Below, in pieces: positions 33,618 through 46,477 of a stretch of 64,000 nt of DNA (its first letter is position 1; each line of letters opens with the position of its first letter). The stretch covers positions 250,519 to 314,518 of the forward strand of contig NW_026731929.1 in the NCBI RefSeq assembly GCF_028476545.1, in the 5' to 3' direction. A program made the translations under genes and the position numbers. This DNA comes from Physella acuta (lineage: Eukaryota > Mollusca > Gastropoda > Physidae). The notes under the pieces are model-generated. The model worked only from the letters and a program-made list of their open reading frames with translations, was not told the origin of the DNA and made no database searches.

Positions 33618-34874
33618 CAGGGGTCTCCAAACCCTTCAGTCCGAGGGCCGCATTAACTATTAAATATCAGTTCGGGGGCCAGAGTTTCTTCCAGGCGACT
33701 GTTTGGGGTGGTGAAGCCCCCCCCCCCCCCCCCCGAAGAACGTCTCGTGCCCCCCCCCACTAAATATAATTTATATAAATATATATAAAATTTAAAGTGT
33801 CCCCCATTCCCCCCCCCCCCCCGTCTTGGAGAAAAAGTCTGAAAGAAACACTTTCGAGGCCCGACAAAACACTCGAGGTCCAAGTTTGTTCCCAAATTAT
33901 TCTTCTCGTATTTCATTCTTGAAAATGTTTGTTCACACCGGTATCTTGTTCCAAACTTTGAAAGGTCCTTTGATGCAAAAGTTTCAATATTAGGAAAGTC
34001 TTCCTTGAGCAAAAACTTATAAAAACCCACCCGCCCTTTTTTGAACTTGTCTCTAAGGAGGTAATTTGCTTGCAGTTCTATGATATTCAGCTATGGTTCA
34101 ACTAGGCAACTGAGCACATTTTTTTCAAATGTATTTTGAAACGGTTTCACTTCTTCTGCCTTTTAATCCAAGTCAGAAAACCTCTACTGAAACTGCAGCT
34201 GGAGGTCTGTGTTGATCTCGCATGGAAATGACGTAGGGAACTCAGCTGTTGCTTCAGCCATGAAGACCTTGTACTGCTGAAAGTGCGCCAAGTTGTTGGC
34301 CTGTACTTGTTCCAAAAACATGACAAGTTTTGGATCTAAGGGCTTTAGGTCGGTGTATAGATCAGAAACTAAATTTCCTTCTCTTGTAGTTTTAGGTTCA
34401 GAAAATTTGAATGAATAGTTATGTCTGCACTATAGGCCAATTTCTATACTCACTCTTCATCAGATATTAATGCTTGTGGCTTGCCTTTACTTTCTAGGAA
34501 GTAACCTATTTCCTTTCTTAACTTAAATACCATGCTCAGACTTTTTCTCACAACTCAGATATTTTACTGCTGGGTAATATGGTAAATCTTGCGATTCCTT
34601 TTTTTTGTATCTTTCAACATGTCTCTGAACTATCTATGGTTGAGCCCATGTGACCTTATTAAATTAATCATCTTCACCAATGTCTGCAACACGGCGAGCA
34701 AAAGTATTTGCAGCCAAAGCTACATTTTCAAATTGCTTTGAATTTTCTGGTAAAAGTTCCTCAGCCACCTCCAACAAACTTTAATTTTTCCGTGGACATA
34801 AAGATCCCCGCGGGCCGGATGAGAGGACCTCGCGGGCCGCATTCGGCCATCGGGCCGTAGTTTGGAGACCCCTG
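33618..34874 (-). mobile_element. hAT element in SLC34 intron
   Basis: Ends CAGGGGTCTCCAAAC and GTTTGGAGACCCCTG; ATATATAT on both sides fits the 8-bp duplication but is weak evidence in AT-rich DNA. The minus strand carries CEQTFSRMKYEKN, the C-terminal dimerisation motif of hAT transposases. Terminal and internal segments match the element at 6182-7117. Decayed. Confidence 0.85.
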
Positions 34875-35639
34875 ATATATATATTTACTTAACCTCCAGC
34901 ACGACATTAGCACAAGCTCAAATTTGAAATTATTAAAAGCCAGTTAAATTTGCCATGAACTTCATTTAAGGATAATACTGCTTTTTTTTAAAAATTCTTT
35001 TACATTGAACTTATGGAAGGATGAATTAGGGGGGGGGGGATTAAACCATCCAGTCAGTTTGGAAATGATCTCCTCGATTATATTGATTTCACCTGACCGA
35101 ATCCTACAAAATATCCAGAACATTAACGACATGTCCAGTTTGTTCGATTTGAAACTTTCAAAGTAACAGTGGTTGTTTCAGACTTTTTCCCTTTTTTTTT
35201 CTCTGGGAGGAGGTGCGGGGGGTTGGGGGGAACACTTATTTCGTTTGGGGGGGGGGGGGATCTGCAAAGTGGGTTTGCCCTTTCACATATGCTCAGTGTT
35301 TCTTTCATCAATTATTTTTTCTGGGGGTGGGACATTTAAAGTTCCGGTTGGGAAAAGGGTTGACAAGTATATATTCAGAATATTCTCCATTAAAAGCAAA
35401 ATTCTATTTTGTCTGAGGGTTTGGGGCTAAATGTTAGTTCTTGGACTTCTCCACCCACTTCACACAGGAAATGCCTGAAAGAAACTCTGCCCTTACATAG
35501 CTGAAACTAACCCCGCCCATGCCTCGCTGAGCCTTTCCACCTCCCTCATGCGACACTGAGGCTGGCGGGCAGTGCTCTCTCTAGGGGGAAAAGGTGGCCT
35601 GCAACGTGTATTTTGTGTGCGCAGCGTTCTCAAAGTCTT
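34875..35639. other. SLC34 intron DNA, no exon seen
   Basis: AT-rich with several G runs (35029, 35250). Frames here are low-complexity artefacts. Confidence 0.45.
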
Positions 35640-35925
35640 ACAATACAACATGACTGCTCGTTCAAAAACTACTGCGTGGCTGATTTTAAAAAATTACTGC
35701 CTGGCTGATCTTAAAAAATTACTGTATAGCTGATTTTAAAAAAAATTACTGCGTGGCTGATCTTAAAAAATCTACTGCATGGCTGATTTTCAAAAAAAAA
35801 CTACTGCGTGGCTGATTTCTAAAAATACTACTGCGTGGCTGATTTTAAAAAAAAAGTACTGAGTGGCTGATCTTAAAAAATCTATTGCGTGGCTGATTAA
35901 AAAAAAACAAAAATGCGTAGTTACG
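35640..35925. repeat. About 27-bp intronic minisatellite
   Basis: Nine or so units of TACTGCGTGGCTGATTTTAA type with variable A runs, immediately downstream of the SLC34 loop exon in transcript order. Confidence 0.85.
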
Positions 35926-35979
35926 TAACCCCGCAGCATAAAGACACCATAGCAGTCGGGCCTTGCTCCCAGTACTCAC

Positions 35980-36148
35980 ATTCCTTAAAGCACGTCATCT
36001 TCTCCACATCCCTCGTGTACAGCGTGCACGAGAAGTCCTCACCCACAAGCTCGTCCATGACGCTGACGTTGCTCACGGCGCAGCTGGAGAGGGAGAAGTT
36101 GTGGGAGCTGGAGCTGAAACAGCTGCTGACGCCGGAGCAGTCCAGGGT
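35980..36148 (-). CDS. SLC34 extracellular-loop exon
   Basis: 169 nt between acceptor CCACAACCAG and donor GTGAGT. It starts in phase 0 and ends after one base (T|GT), which exactly matches the start of the last exon. It encodes TLDCSGVSSCFSS...SLSSCAVSNVSVM...FSCTLYTRDVEKMTCFKEC, a cysteine-rich segment with NFS and NVS glycosylation sites. This corresponds to the large extracellular loop preceding the C-terminal repeat of SLC34 proteins. The loop is the fast-evolving part of the family, so low identity is expected. Confidence 0.85.
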
Positions 36149-36391
36149 CTGGTTGTGGTCTGGTGGTGGTCTGGTGGTGGTCTGGTGGTGGTCTGGTGGA
36201 TATGGTGGAGTGGATAGGTGGATATAGATACGTGGATATGGACTGGCAATATGATGGAGTAGATAGGTTTAGGAATATATAGGTGGGTGGGTATGGATGA
36301 CTTGATATGTGGATGCAGCTACGTGGATATGGACTGGCAAGATGATGAAGTGGATAGGTCTAAGATGATATGGATATGGATGAATGGATAG
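36149..36391. repeat. GTGGATATGG-type intronic repeats
   Basis: TGGTCTGGTGG units (36157-36200) and then degenerate GTGGATATGGA units. The same array resumes at 38174-38440 on the other side of a hAT-like insertion. Confidence 0.8.
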
Positions 36392-36399
36392 GTCTGAGA

Positions 36400-38165
<1,766 letters not shown>

Positions 38166-38173
38166 GTCTGAGA

Positions 38174-38440
38174 CAATATGGATATGGATGTGTGGATATG
38201 GGGAGTGGATTAGGATGAGTGTTTATGCATCATATGGATAAGTTGATATTGATGAGACTATTAAGATGAGTAGATATGGAAAAGAGAATAGATCTGAGAT
38301 TTTATGGATGGGTGGATATGGATAAATGGATGGGAATAAATGTATATGGATGAGTGAATATGGATTAATTGGATATTGATGAGTACAATATGAAACGTAT
38401 GGTTGGATATTGGTGGATGTATTTGGATATGTGGATCGGT
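38174..38440. repeat. GTGGATATGG-type repeats, second half
   Basis: Continuation of the array at 36149-36391, interrupted by the hAT-like element. Confidence 0.75.
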
Positions 38441-38639
38441 ATGTGAGGATATTTATATGCTTTGATGTAGATGAGAGTATTTTTGTTGACGTTGCAAATA
38501 TAGTTGATGCTTAAGCAAAAAAAGAAAAAATAATAAAGGATGAAGCGCGATAAAAAATGAGGTACACTCTCATTTTTTGTGTGTGTATAGCTCTTGTTAC
38601 TAATGAAATCGCTCAAAATAGCAGACTTACCTATCCTTA

Positions 38640-38875
38640 ACCTATCTCAAATGACCTTTGACCCGTGGCTGACCTATCCCTTATCTACATCAGAAGACCT
38701 TGACCCCAATGCTTACCTATAAATAACCTTCCTTAGATTATCTTGACCCCGAGGCTTACCCACCCTACATCAGACGACCTTGACCCGGATACTTATCCAT
38801 ACAAAATCAGACGACCTTGACCCCTAGGCTTACCTATCCTCAACCTACAACAGTCGACCTCTGACCTCGTGCCCT
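38640..38875. repeat. About 40-bp GACCTTGACCC minisatellite
   Basis: Units with GACCTTGACCCC followed by GGCTTACCTATCC recur at irregular spacing (near 38695, 38738, 38778, 38813). The array abuts the candidate SLC34 exon. Confidence 0.7.
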
Positions 38876-38894
38876 GGAAAGCGTCACAGTCGAC

Positions 38895-38993
38895 CTGTGT
38901 GACGAGCCTCTGGATGCCCCATGTCTTGTTACTACAGGGTGTGCTCGTGCAGTCTTGGTGCCATGTCTGGTTCCGGCCCACGCATGCGCTAAG
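38895..38993 (-). CDS. Candidate SLC34 extracellular-loop exon
   Basis: 99 nt, 33 codons, phase 0 at both ends. The acceptor CTTCCACTTCCGTCCGCAG is good; the donor CAG|GTCGAC is weak. The peptide has NQTWHQDCTSTPCSNKTW, with two glycosylation sites and paired cysteines, as in the vertebrate loop. Phases fit the exon at 35980-36148. Alternative donors nearby (GTAAGC at about 38848) would not keep that frame. Transcript evidence would decide; it could also be chance. Confidence 0.45.
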
Positions 38994-39009
38994 CTGCGGA
39001 CGGAAGTGG

Positions 39010-39350
39010 AAGATTCGATTACTAGAGCTGTACCCTCTAAGCTATTCCCTCTTACCGGCAGGTAGCTGTCTAGCGCTCTACCGCTAAGCCGTAAAGTCTA
39101 GTATTGTTCCCTTTTCTAATCTGAAGGGCTATGGGGCTAGTGAAGTAGAGTTCATCTGTTCATTTGACCCTGGTATGTAAACGGATAGTGTAGTCAACAG
39201 TATGCCCAGCGCCTATACCTTCTCTGATGTGAGTTAGATACCCATCAGAGCTGGGTGGACTCAGGGATGTTCAAATGAATACATCCCGTTTTCGTACTCG
39301 AGACTTTCGTGTTAGCAGTCGAATGCTCTACTACGCCGTCCCATGAAGTC
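39010..39350 (-). mobile_element. tRNA-derived SINE copies
   Basis: At 39033-39105 a minus-strand tRNA-like stretch (TTAGCGGTAGAGCGC resembles an A box) is followed by a longer SINE at 39115-39350. That SINE has body segments CCCATCAGAGCTGGGTGGAC and a head GTAGTAGAGCATTCGACTGC. A true tRNA gene is unlikely because the B box is poor. Confidence 0.5.
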
Positions 39351-39555
39351 GTGAAGTTCTTGCAACAATCTCTAACGTTAACGCATTGAAATCTGGTGTA
39401 TACAACTTGCCCTAAACATTTAACTTACGAACAAAAGTTAACCAAGACAATTGAACCACCAAGGTCAAACATTAGTTTCAACCATTAACCTAATCTCAAC
39501 CATCAACCTCTTTCGAATTTGGGTTCAAGTCAATAATATGTACTTGTCCACACAG

Positions 39556-39690
39556 TTCTGAAGGGTACGTAACTCAAGTTAGGGAAATAAAGGCAGCTTG
39601 ACATAGTGCTGACCACACTATCTCTTCATATGCTGAGGTTTCAGAAGCAGATGAACTCTACTTCAACTGTCCCATGTATCTTTGTCTCGA
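39556..39690 (+). mobile_element. SINE body fragment
   Basis: GTTAGGGAAATAAAGGCAGC, then CTGACCACACTATCTCTTC and GATGAACTCTACTTC, matching the body of the SINE at 57590-57780. Confidence 0.55.
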
Positions 39691-39699
39691 ACATGATGA

Positions 39700-39713
39700 C
39701 AATGATGATAATA

Positions 39714-39760
<47 letters not shown>

Positions 39761-39930
39761 AATGATAATGATAATGATAAGGATAATGATGGTAATGCTG
39801 ATGATTATAATGATGATAATGATAATGATGATGATGATGATGATGATGATGGATGGTGGTGGTGGTAATGATAATGATAAGGATAATGATGGTAATGCTG
39901 ATGATTATAATGATGATAATGATAATGATA

Positions 39931-39970
<40 letters not shown>
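39700..39970. repeat. (GAT)n-rich microsatellite
   Basis: GATGAT/AATGAT array with an internal duplication of a block including GGTGGTGGTAATGATAATG (39750 and 39857). Acidic and Met-rich frames here are artefacts. Confidence 0.9.
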
Positions 39971-39971
<1 letters not shown>

Positions 39972-40005
39972 CCTATTCAGTCACTTATATAGAAAAGTAA
40001 ATTAA

Positions 40006-40380
40006 GGGTCGTCCATAAATGGCGTCACCCTTGTGACAATGTGTGATACAGGGTGTGTGTGTGTGCAAGATAGTGTGACATCACACTTTAGCATTTAAAA
40101 AAGTAATGTTAGAAACTGAATTTTAGCAGTTATTTTGCTTTGAAAAAAAACTGTTTTAATAAATTGTAAGTGAAATTGATTAAAATACAATATGTTGACC
40201 ATGCACAGTCAATATTTTAGAAAAAAATAGATGTTTAAAAATATTCAACAGCATTTTTAGGGAGGGGGGGGGGGGTTGTAGACTAAGGTGTGACATCATT
40301 GGGGGGTGGGGTGAATTTGTATGACTGTGTTGAGGGAGGTAGACATAGTTTTAAAAAGCGTGATTTACTTTTGGGATGAC
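40006..40380. mobile_element. Harbinger-like MITE, degenerate
   Basis: Starts GGGTCGTCCATAAATGGCG and ends GTGATTTACTTTTGGGATGAC, a decayed version of the terminal repeats of 42487-42877, with matching interior. It sits directly after the end of the PARP3 copy. Confidence 0.7.
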
Positions 40381-40382
40381 AA

Positions 40383-42050
40383 TTTATTGCTTTAATTGAG
40401 ATATCAATAAAGTAAATTTAAAAACAAAATAATCAATATATTCAATAAGAAAATGTGCCTGCATATGGTTCTCCATAAATGTTACAAAACAACAATCAAG
40501 TGCTATCTAGGTTTAAGTATTTTCTAAAATTCTGATAATATTATAAGTAGAAGTGAATCAATTATTATTACTATTCAAAATATGACTACATATCAAACAA
40601 CAATAAATAGCGAATATGCACTTGATCTTCTCTGTAAACCAGATACTCAGATTGATAGAAGCTGCTGCTGGAATAATCATCAATGGTTTTTGGTTTACCT
40701 TGAGGCACTATAACATCATGGCCATCAAACTTCAGAGTAGTGTCAAATTTACTATCCGGTTCTTGTTGGCCACAAGCCAACACACTATCATATCCTTTTG
40801 GTGCACTAACTAATGATGGCTTGTCTTGTGTAATTTTATGCTGTTTCCCCAGTGCAACTTCATTTAAAAACAGTATACCTTTGCCTTGTGTAGGACGCAC
40901 ATATCCAGCTGATTTATCATTCTCAGATGCAAAGTAGATGCCTTTCCCAACACGACCTCCACTGTGTGGCATAATTCTTAATCCACTTTTTAGAATAGCT
41001 GTGACCACAGCTACATTGGTGCCATGCCACAACAGTTTTCTGTATTCAATATCTTTATTTTTTATAAATCTATCAGCTTCTCCTTCACGATCAACCTCCC
41101 ACACATCTGTAAGTTTCTGTTTCTTCCAACCACTTGTTCCCTTTGTTGCTTCAAAATAGTTTTTAATTACCTTGAATTCATTGGACTTTTTATCTAAAAG
41201 TTTAAGTTTGCATTTTAATAGTCCATAGTTAACATCAAATGGATGAGGCAATGTGCTGTCATTAGTGTTAGCACTAGCTTTTTCTCTGTCTTTCTGAATG
41301 CTTTGTGCAAGCTCGGTATCTCCTAAAACCGCTAACATATCATACTTTTTATGAATCATTTCTAAAGTATCAAGAAGTGGAGGCACAGTTCTTCCAACAC
41401 TATGAGGTATTATTGTGTAGAATGTTGATGAAAGATCTTTTATTTTATTTAAAGACGCTTTATTGTTAACAGCTTCCTCAATTGCTTCCAGAGCTTCAAA
41501 TTCTTTTGCTATTTGTGCTTTACTTAGCTTTCCTAGAGGCATTTTCTTAGTGTCTATATCAAATTCATTTCAAGTTAAGTATACTTTCCTTTAACTGGTT
41601 TGAAGTTATCACGCTCACTCCATGCATTTTTAGTTTTATCATTAAATTTTTTTTTCAAAATCTTTTATCGCATCTTTAGGATCATTACGTTGACCTTTTA
41701 AAGCATTCTGACCACTTTCTCCCACTCTTCCCCATCTATTCCAAGTATAATATTTTCCTCCTATTACTAAAATCTGTATTATGTAAAATTTGTTATTGTT
41801 CTGGCCAATGTTTGTCTGGTTCAACATAGCATCATAGTCTTCATAGACCTGAGCATTGTTACTGTTTGGGCAAATTGAATCTGGTTTGTGTTTTTTAACT
41901 TTTCCTTTATCAGCTTCCTTTAGTTTAGCTATTTTATCTTTCAATGTATTTGGAGTTATTATTTCTTCCTCTTCCTTTTCATTTTTAGCCTTTTTAGCTT
42001 TAGATGAAGTTGCTTTACCTCCAGTCTTTCTTTTAGGTGGCATTATCTGA
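40383..42050 (-). pseudogene. PARP3-like processed pseudogene (intronless)
   Basis: On the minus strand, MPPKRKTGG at about 42039 opens a lysine-rich N-terminus and then a WGR domain (VYEDYDAMLNQTNIGQNNNKFY ... NRWGRVGESGQ) open to 41642. The regulatory helical and catalytic domains are open 41542-40586: MPLGKLSKAQI, LLWHGTN (catalytic H), GGRVGKGIYFAS (Y), SEYLVY (E). Wording is closest to PARP3, a mono-ADP-ribosyltransferase of DNA repair. Between 41642 and 41542 the frame breaks at an A run, and about 55-60 residues expected between KYT and KKMPLGK are missing, so a full protein cannot be made. One exon-free stretch and a 3' AATAAA at about 40383 point to a retrocopy. Module copy i ends about 100 bp before the start. 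Confidence 0.85.
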
Positions 42051-42486
42051 TTATCAATGCAATTAAGTGGGACTTCAGTAAAACAGATATAAAACACGCA
42101 GTTTCTCTGACAAATGTAAACATCGCTTCACAAATTTTCTTGGTATTAATATTAAAGATGGTTGATACTAGTGTTTACTATTTATAGGATTAACATCTAA
42201 CAATTACTAGGAGTTGTAATTAACATTTTGTTATTTATCACCAAATTTTTTTAGATATGTTTCTTTTAATTTTATTTTTTATAATTAATTGTAATGTTTG
42301 TTTACTTGTGGTTTTTTTCAATATATATTAATACTTTTTTTATTTCTTTTTATCGTTTAATTTTATAATTACCTCCCTGCAAATAAATATTGTTTGTTAT
42401 TTCCCCTGACAAAAAAAAATAAGTTCAACGCGCGAGATATTTTTACATAAACAGAAGACGACAGCAAACCGCTGTGAACTGTGTTA

Positions 42487-42877
42487 GGGGTCATCCATAA
42501 ATGACGTCACACTCGTAGGGGGGAGGGGGAGGTCCGTAATTTTGTGACGATGTTTGATGAGGGGGAGGGGGGTTCAGATGTTGCGACGTCACATTTTTGC
42601 ATTATAAAAAAGCAATGTTAGAAAACGAAATTTTAGACGTTATTTCGCGTTTTAGATAACTGTTTTAATAAATTGTAATAGTTTAGACAAGATTTTGGAA
42701 AAAATATCGATGTTTAAAAAAAATTCAACTGCAATTTTGACGGGGGTTGTAGGTTGAGGTGTGACGTCATTTCAGGGGGTGGGGGGTTCTTGCTTTTTGT
42801 GACGACGTGAACGGAGGGGAGGGGGGGGGAGGTAAAAATCGTCAAAAAAAGCGTGACTTCATTTATGGATGACCCCC
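42487..42877. mobile_element. Harbinger-like MITE, complete
   Basis: 391 bp. Terminal repeats GGGGTCATCCATAAATGA and its inverted partner with one mismatch over about 24 bp; TTA is duplicated on both sides (42484-42486 and 42878-42880). A 3-bp TWA duplication and G-starting ends fit PIF/Harbinger. No coding sequence. Confidence 0.85.
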
Positions 42878-43140
42878 TTATACCTTGGTGCACTCTCGGG
42901 ACTAACGCTTATATTCTGTGTCAATGTTTAGTTTCACGTGGGGTGGGGGATGGGGGAAGTGTGGGGGAATTGAATGTTTGGGCGATTATGGTGGAGACTA
43001 TTTTTGTATCAAGTTTAGAATTTGTGAGATTTTTAGTTTTGGAGAATTTACTGTGGGAGACTTTAGTAGCGGATAATTTAGTGTGAGAGCATTTAGTGGG
43101 GGATAATTTAGTGTGGGAGAATTTAGTGTGCGAGAATTTA

Positions 43141-43440
43141 GTGTGAGAGAATTTAGAGTGGGAGAATTTAGTGTGCGAGAATTTAGTGTGCGAGAATTTA
43201 GTGTGAGAGAATTTAGAGTGGGAGAATTTAGTGTGCGAGAATTTAGTGTGCGAGAATTTAGTGTGAGAGAATTTAGAGTGGGAGAATTTAGTGTGCGAGA
43301 ATTTAGTGTGCGAGAATTTAGTGTGAGAGAATTTAGAGTGGGAGAATTTAGTGTGCGAGAATTTAGTGTGCGAGAATTTAGTGTGAGAGAATTTAGAGTG
43401 GGAGAATTTAGTGTGCGAGAATTTAGTGTGCGAGAATTTA
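43141..43440. repeat. 60-bp higher-order repeat within the module minisatellite
   Basis: Five consecutive 60-bp units are identical base for base. Each consists of four 15-bp subunits of GAATTTAGTGTGCGA type with fixed differences. The 172- and 239-codon frames on the two strands are products of the repeat, since 15 is a multiple of three. Confidence 0.95.
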
Positions 43441-43700
43441 GTGTGGGAGAATTTAGTGTGAGAGAATTTAGTGTGCGAGAATTTAGTGTGCGAGAATTTA
43501 GTGTGGGAGAATTTAGTGTGGGAGAATTTAGTGTGGGAGAATTTAGTGTGAGAGAATTTAGTGTGGGAGAATTTAGTGTGAGAGAATTTAGTGTGGGAGA
43601 AATGATTATGTGGTGTTGTAGTGTAGACTAAGGAAATCATTAGAGTGTGGGGGGGGGGGGGTGGAGTTGTCCTTCTGGGTGTGGTTTAATCAACCTCAAG

Positions 43701-44176
43701 TAGGTGAAGTGGGTGAAATAATGTTTTTTGAGGAATGTTTATTTTTCGTAATATTGCTGTGTCGAGGATTGTGGACGAGAAGAATTTGAGAGTGGTGAAG
43801 TAGTCGAAAGCTTGGTCGAGTAGTTGAAATGGGCGAAGTGAGGCTGTTGACGAATGTTTATTTTATGAGAGATGAGTAATCGTGAAGTTGTTTGAGTAGT
43901 TGATCTATGAGGGATGTCGAGTTGACTTGATAGTGGTTGTGACTGAACCCCCCACTTAAGATTTCTCCTAGGTGGGTGTTGTCAGACTAATGGTGAAGTT
44001 GTTGATATCGAACTAATTGTGGATAGTAGATGAGAGAGTTTTGCGTAGTTGATCTTTGAGAGTTCTTGAGTTGATTAGTTGGTATATATGCCCAAAGTCT
44101 AGATTAGACAGTTGCATATGCCCAGGGTCTAGATTAGACAGTTGCATGTGCCCTAAGTCTAGAATTGACAGTTAAT
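43701..44176. other. Unassigned DNA with short tandem repeat
   Basis: A 32-bp unit with CCCAAAGTCTAGATTAGACA occurs three times at about 44088-44175. No gene seen. Confidence 0.5.
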
Positions 44177-44184
44177 GGTTAAGT

Positions 44185-45216
44185 CAGGGGTTGGCAACCT
44201 GCGGCTCGCGAGCCGCATGCGGCTCTTTAGGTGTAAAGATGCGGCTCTTCAGCTCGATGCACAAACATAAATAATTATTTTATTTTATTTTTAAAACTCA
44301 TAAATGTATTAGTCTGCAACACTCAGTAATGAACGATATAATAATAAATATAAACATTAAACACTCGCTATTCTATTAGAACATTTAGTTACTCGATATT
44401 TCAATGTAGAACTACTTCCTTGTTTCCTAAAACGTGAGTTATTTAAATGTAAACAATTCATGTGTTTGGATCATATTTATCGGGGCACTGGTTTCCTACA
44501 CTACCGCCCACCACCATGGCGTGCTGTATGAAAGCCTTAAGTTGATCACTCACCGTAATATCACAGTTAATCACTACCGACGGTAAGTGGCGTTTCCGTG
44601 AACCCGATAACACTACCGCCAAGGCGCCGCGCACGGCCCCTAGCTCGGTTTAATTATCGAATGTCGGAATGTCGTTTTGTAGGGTGCTCCTTAAGACTAA
44701 GGTAGGCGCTTGGTGCTCACGGGAAAGCCCTGGGCGCCAAATCGCACTCTGCAGTGACTCAATTTAGTGAGCGACTATAGCAATACATTGTATCCATAGC
44801 CTATCGCGCTGTTTAAAGTTAACGCATTCTTGCTCATCGTGTCTATAGTGTACAGACTTTAAAAAAAACAAACAAATGTAGGCGCTATAGTGCTCGCAGG
44901 TGAGCCCGGGGCTCTTCGGGTCGCGCAATGGACGAGGTGCCGGCGGTTGCGTCTGTTGCAGTTTTGCCGCTGAATATAGTAGTAACCCTTTCGACTTGGC
45001 AATGCAGAACGCCCGATTAACGGATGCCAAGTACTAACATACCCGCTCTGGAACTCTGGGCGCCAAAACGTGTATTGACAAAAATGCACTAACTCGGGCG
45101 CCGCCCATAAGAAATTGTAATTTTTTGTACAGTATATAGAGACAAATTGCACCTCTACCCCCCCCCCCCCCCCACTCCACTGGGGTTCCGCCCTTGCGAA
45201 ATTAATTTTTTTTTGC

Positions 45217-45300
<84 letters not shown>

Positions 45301-45439
45301 TAATATTTATACTAAATCCTAATTAAAGATCATAATAGTAATAATAGTAATATAAAATTGTTGGCGGCTCTTTAAAAACTTTGAAATTTTGTAAATTGTC
45401 ACTTTTGGCTCTTCTGTCTCAAAAGGTTGCCGACCCAAT
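44185..45439. mobile_element. Large hAT-type MITE or chimeric element
   Basis: Starts CAGGGGTTGGCAACC and ends GGTTGCCGACCCAAT. GGTTAAGT is duplicated exactly (44177-44184 and 45440-45447). The 1.25-kb interior includes GC-rich segments with repeated GGGCGCC motifs (44640-45110), a C run (45160) and an (AT)n tract (45218-45293). These are probably later nested sequence. Confidence 0.75.
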
Positions 45440-45499
45440 GGTTAAGTTATTTTAGTAATAATTCAAGAGTTTGCAATAATATGTATCACATATATGTAA

Positions 45500-46030
45500 T
45501 ATGAATTTTCTTGGTATAAATATTAAAGCTGGTAGATATAAGTAAATTCTAATTATTCGATTAACAAATAACAATTACTAGGAGTTGTAATTAACACTTT
45601 GTTATTATTCAACAAAGGTTTAAAATACTTTTTTTGTAAATTAAATTTCAATAATTTACGCTAACGTTAGTTTACTTGTTTTTGCTTAAAAATATAGTAT
45701 TATTTTTTCCATTTCTTATCATCTTTTAGTTTTATAATTACTGCCCTTATAAAAAAATATTGTTTGTTTTTTCCCCTGACAAAAAAGTTCTGAGCGCGAG
45801 ATATGACAGCGCGAGATATTATGACAGAAACAGAAGACGACAGCAAACCGGTTTGAACTTGTGTTACACCTTGGTGCTCTCTCGGGGATAACACTAATAT
45901 TCTGAGGGGGGTGGGGGGAAGGGGGGTGTGATGGAATCTAGTAAGAGGGAGTCGAATGTTTGGTGTTATTTTGGTGGAGATTATTTTTGTATCGAATTTA
46001 GATTTGGTAGATTTTTAGTGTTGGAGAATT
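45500..46030 (-). repeat. Composite module copy j
   Basis: Starts TTTTCTTGGTATAAATATTAAAGC and passes through the conserved block to two or three minisatellite units at 46010-46040. It is cut there by GCGCTTTTTT repeats. Confidence 0.75.
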
Positions 46031-46123
46031 TAGTGTGGGAGAAATTTTTCCGTTGCGTTTTTTGCTTTGCGCTTTTTTTCCGTTGCGCTTCTTTCTAGTC
46101 ACCACTTTTACCAGTCACCCCTC
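46031..46123. repeat. Remnant of foldback-type GCGCTTTTTTCCG array
   Basis: Several units such as TTGCGCTTTTTTTCCG, like the arms of the foldback element at 61252-63912, but in a short one-armed piece. Confidence 0.6.
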
Positions 46124-46462
46124 CTACAGGAGGCGGACAATAGTAAAAGTATATTGATGATTGCTGATAGGCTGTCTTATTATATAACCTTGCAGGTTTG
46201 GTTGACCTCTTGAAGTGATGAGTGCTTGCATAGTAGTTGTTTCAGTTGGATGGGGGTCTGGACATTCTTCCTGTGGTAGATCAGGGGTTGCGGTTGTTGA
46301 CTTGGCTGCAAAGGATGGGGCCCAAGTTTTCATTAAGCCGCCCGAACCGTAGTCCGTGTGGCTCCTCTCCGGATCTCTCGACCTAGAGGGAACAAAAATG
46401 GGCGCAACCCCATTGTTGACTTTCGTGATAGTTGCATAGTCCATTTCTAGTGCATGGTGCAT
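46124..46462 (-). pseudogene. LINE-A ORF1, N-terminal fragment
   Basis: 112 codons from MHHALEMDYATITKVNNGVAP through SRSRDPERSHTDYGSGGLMK to RGQPNLQGYI, then the reading breaks. The conserved N-terminal domain is recognisable; knuckle and fingers are absent. The next upstream element is a hAT MITE, then module copy k. Confidence 0.75.
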
Positions 46463-46477
46463 TTAGTTTTTGCTCAA

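Larger units (their letters stand above)
42138..43700 (-). repeat. Composite module copy i, before the PARP3 copy
   Basis: Conserved block 42138-42486, a Harbinger-like MITE, block resumed at 42881 (CCTTGGTGCACTCTCGGGAC), minisatellite about 43040-43605, and spacer start with GTCCTTCTGGGTGTGGTTTA near 43668. In minus-strand order this leads into the PARP3-like ORF instead of LINE ORF1. Confidence 0.85.

Noticed and set aside
35913-36227. Plus-strand frames over the SLC34 loop exon
   Set aside because: They are shadows of the minus-strand exon, whose splice sites and phase fit the gene.
39033-39105. Possible tRNA gene on the minus strand
   Set aside because: The A box is fair, but the B box and acceptor pairing are poor; a neighbouring SINE has the same kind of head.
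40586-42050. Functional PARP3 gene
   Set aside because: Frame breaks and a missing segment between the WGR and regulatory domains, no introns, and a retrocopy-like setting.
42921-43640. Open frames of 239 and 172 codons with repeated FSHTK or FSVRE words
   Set aside because: The 15-bp minisatellite is read without stops on both strands; there is no start context or homology.
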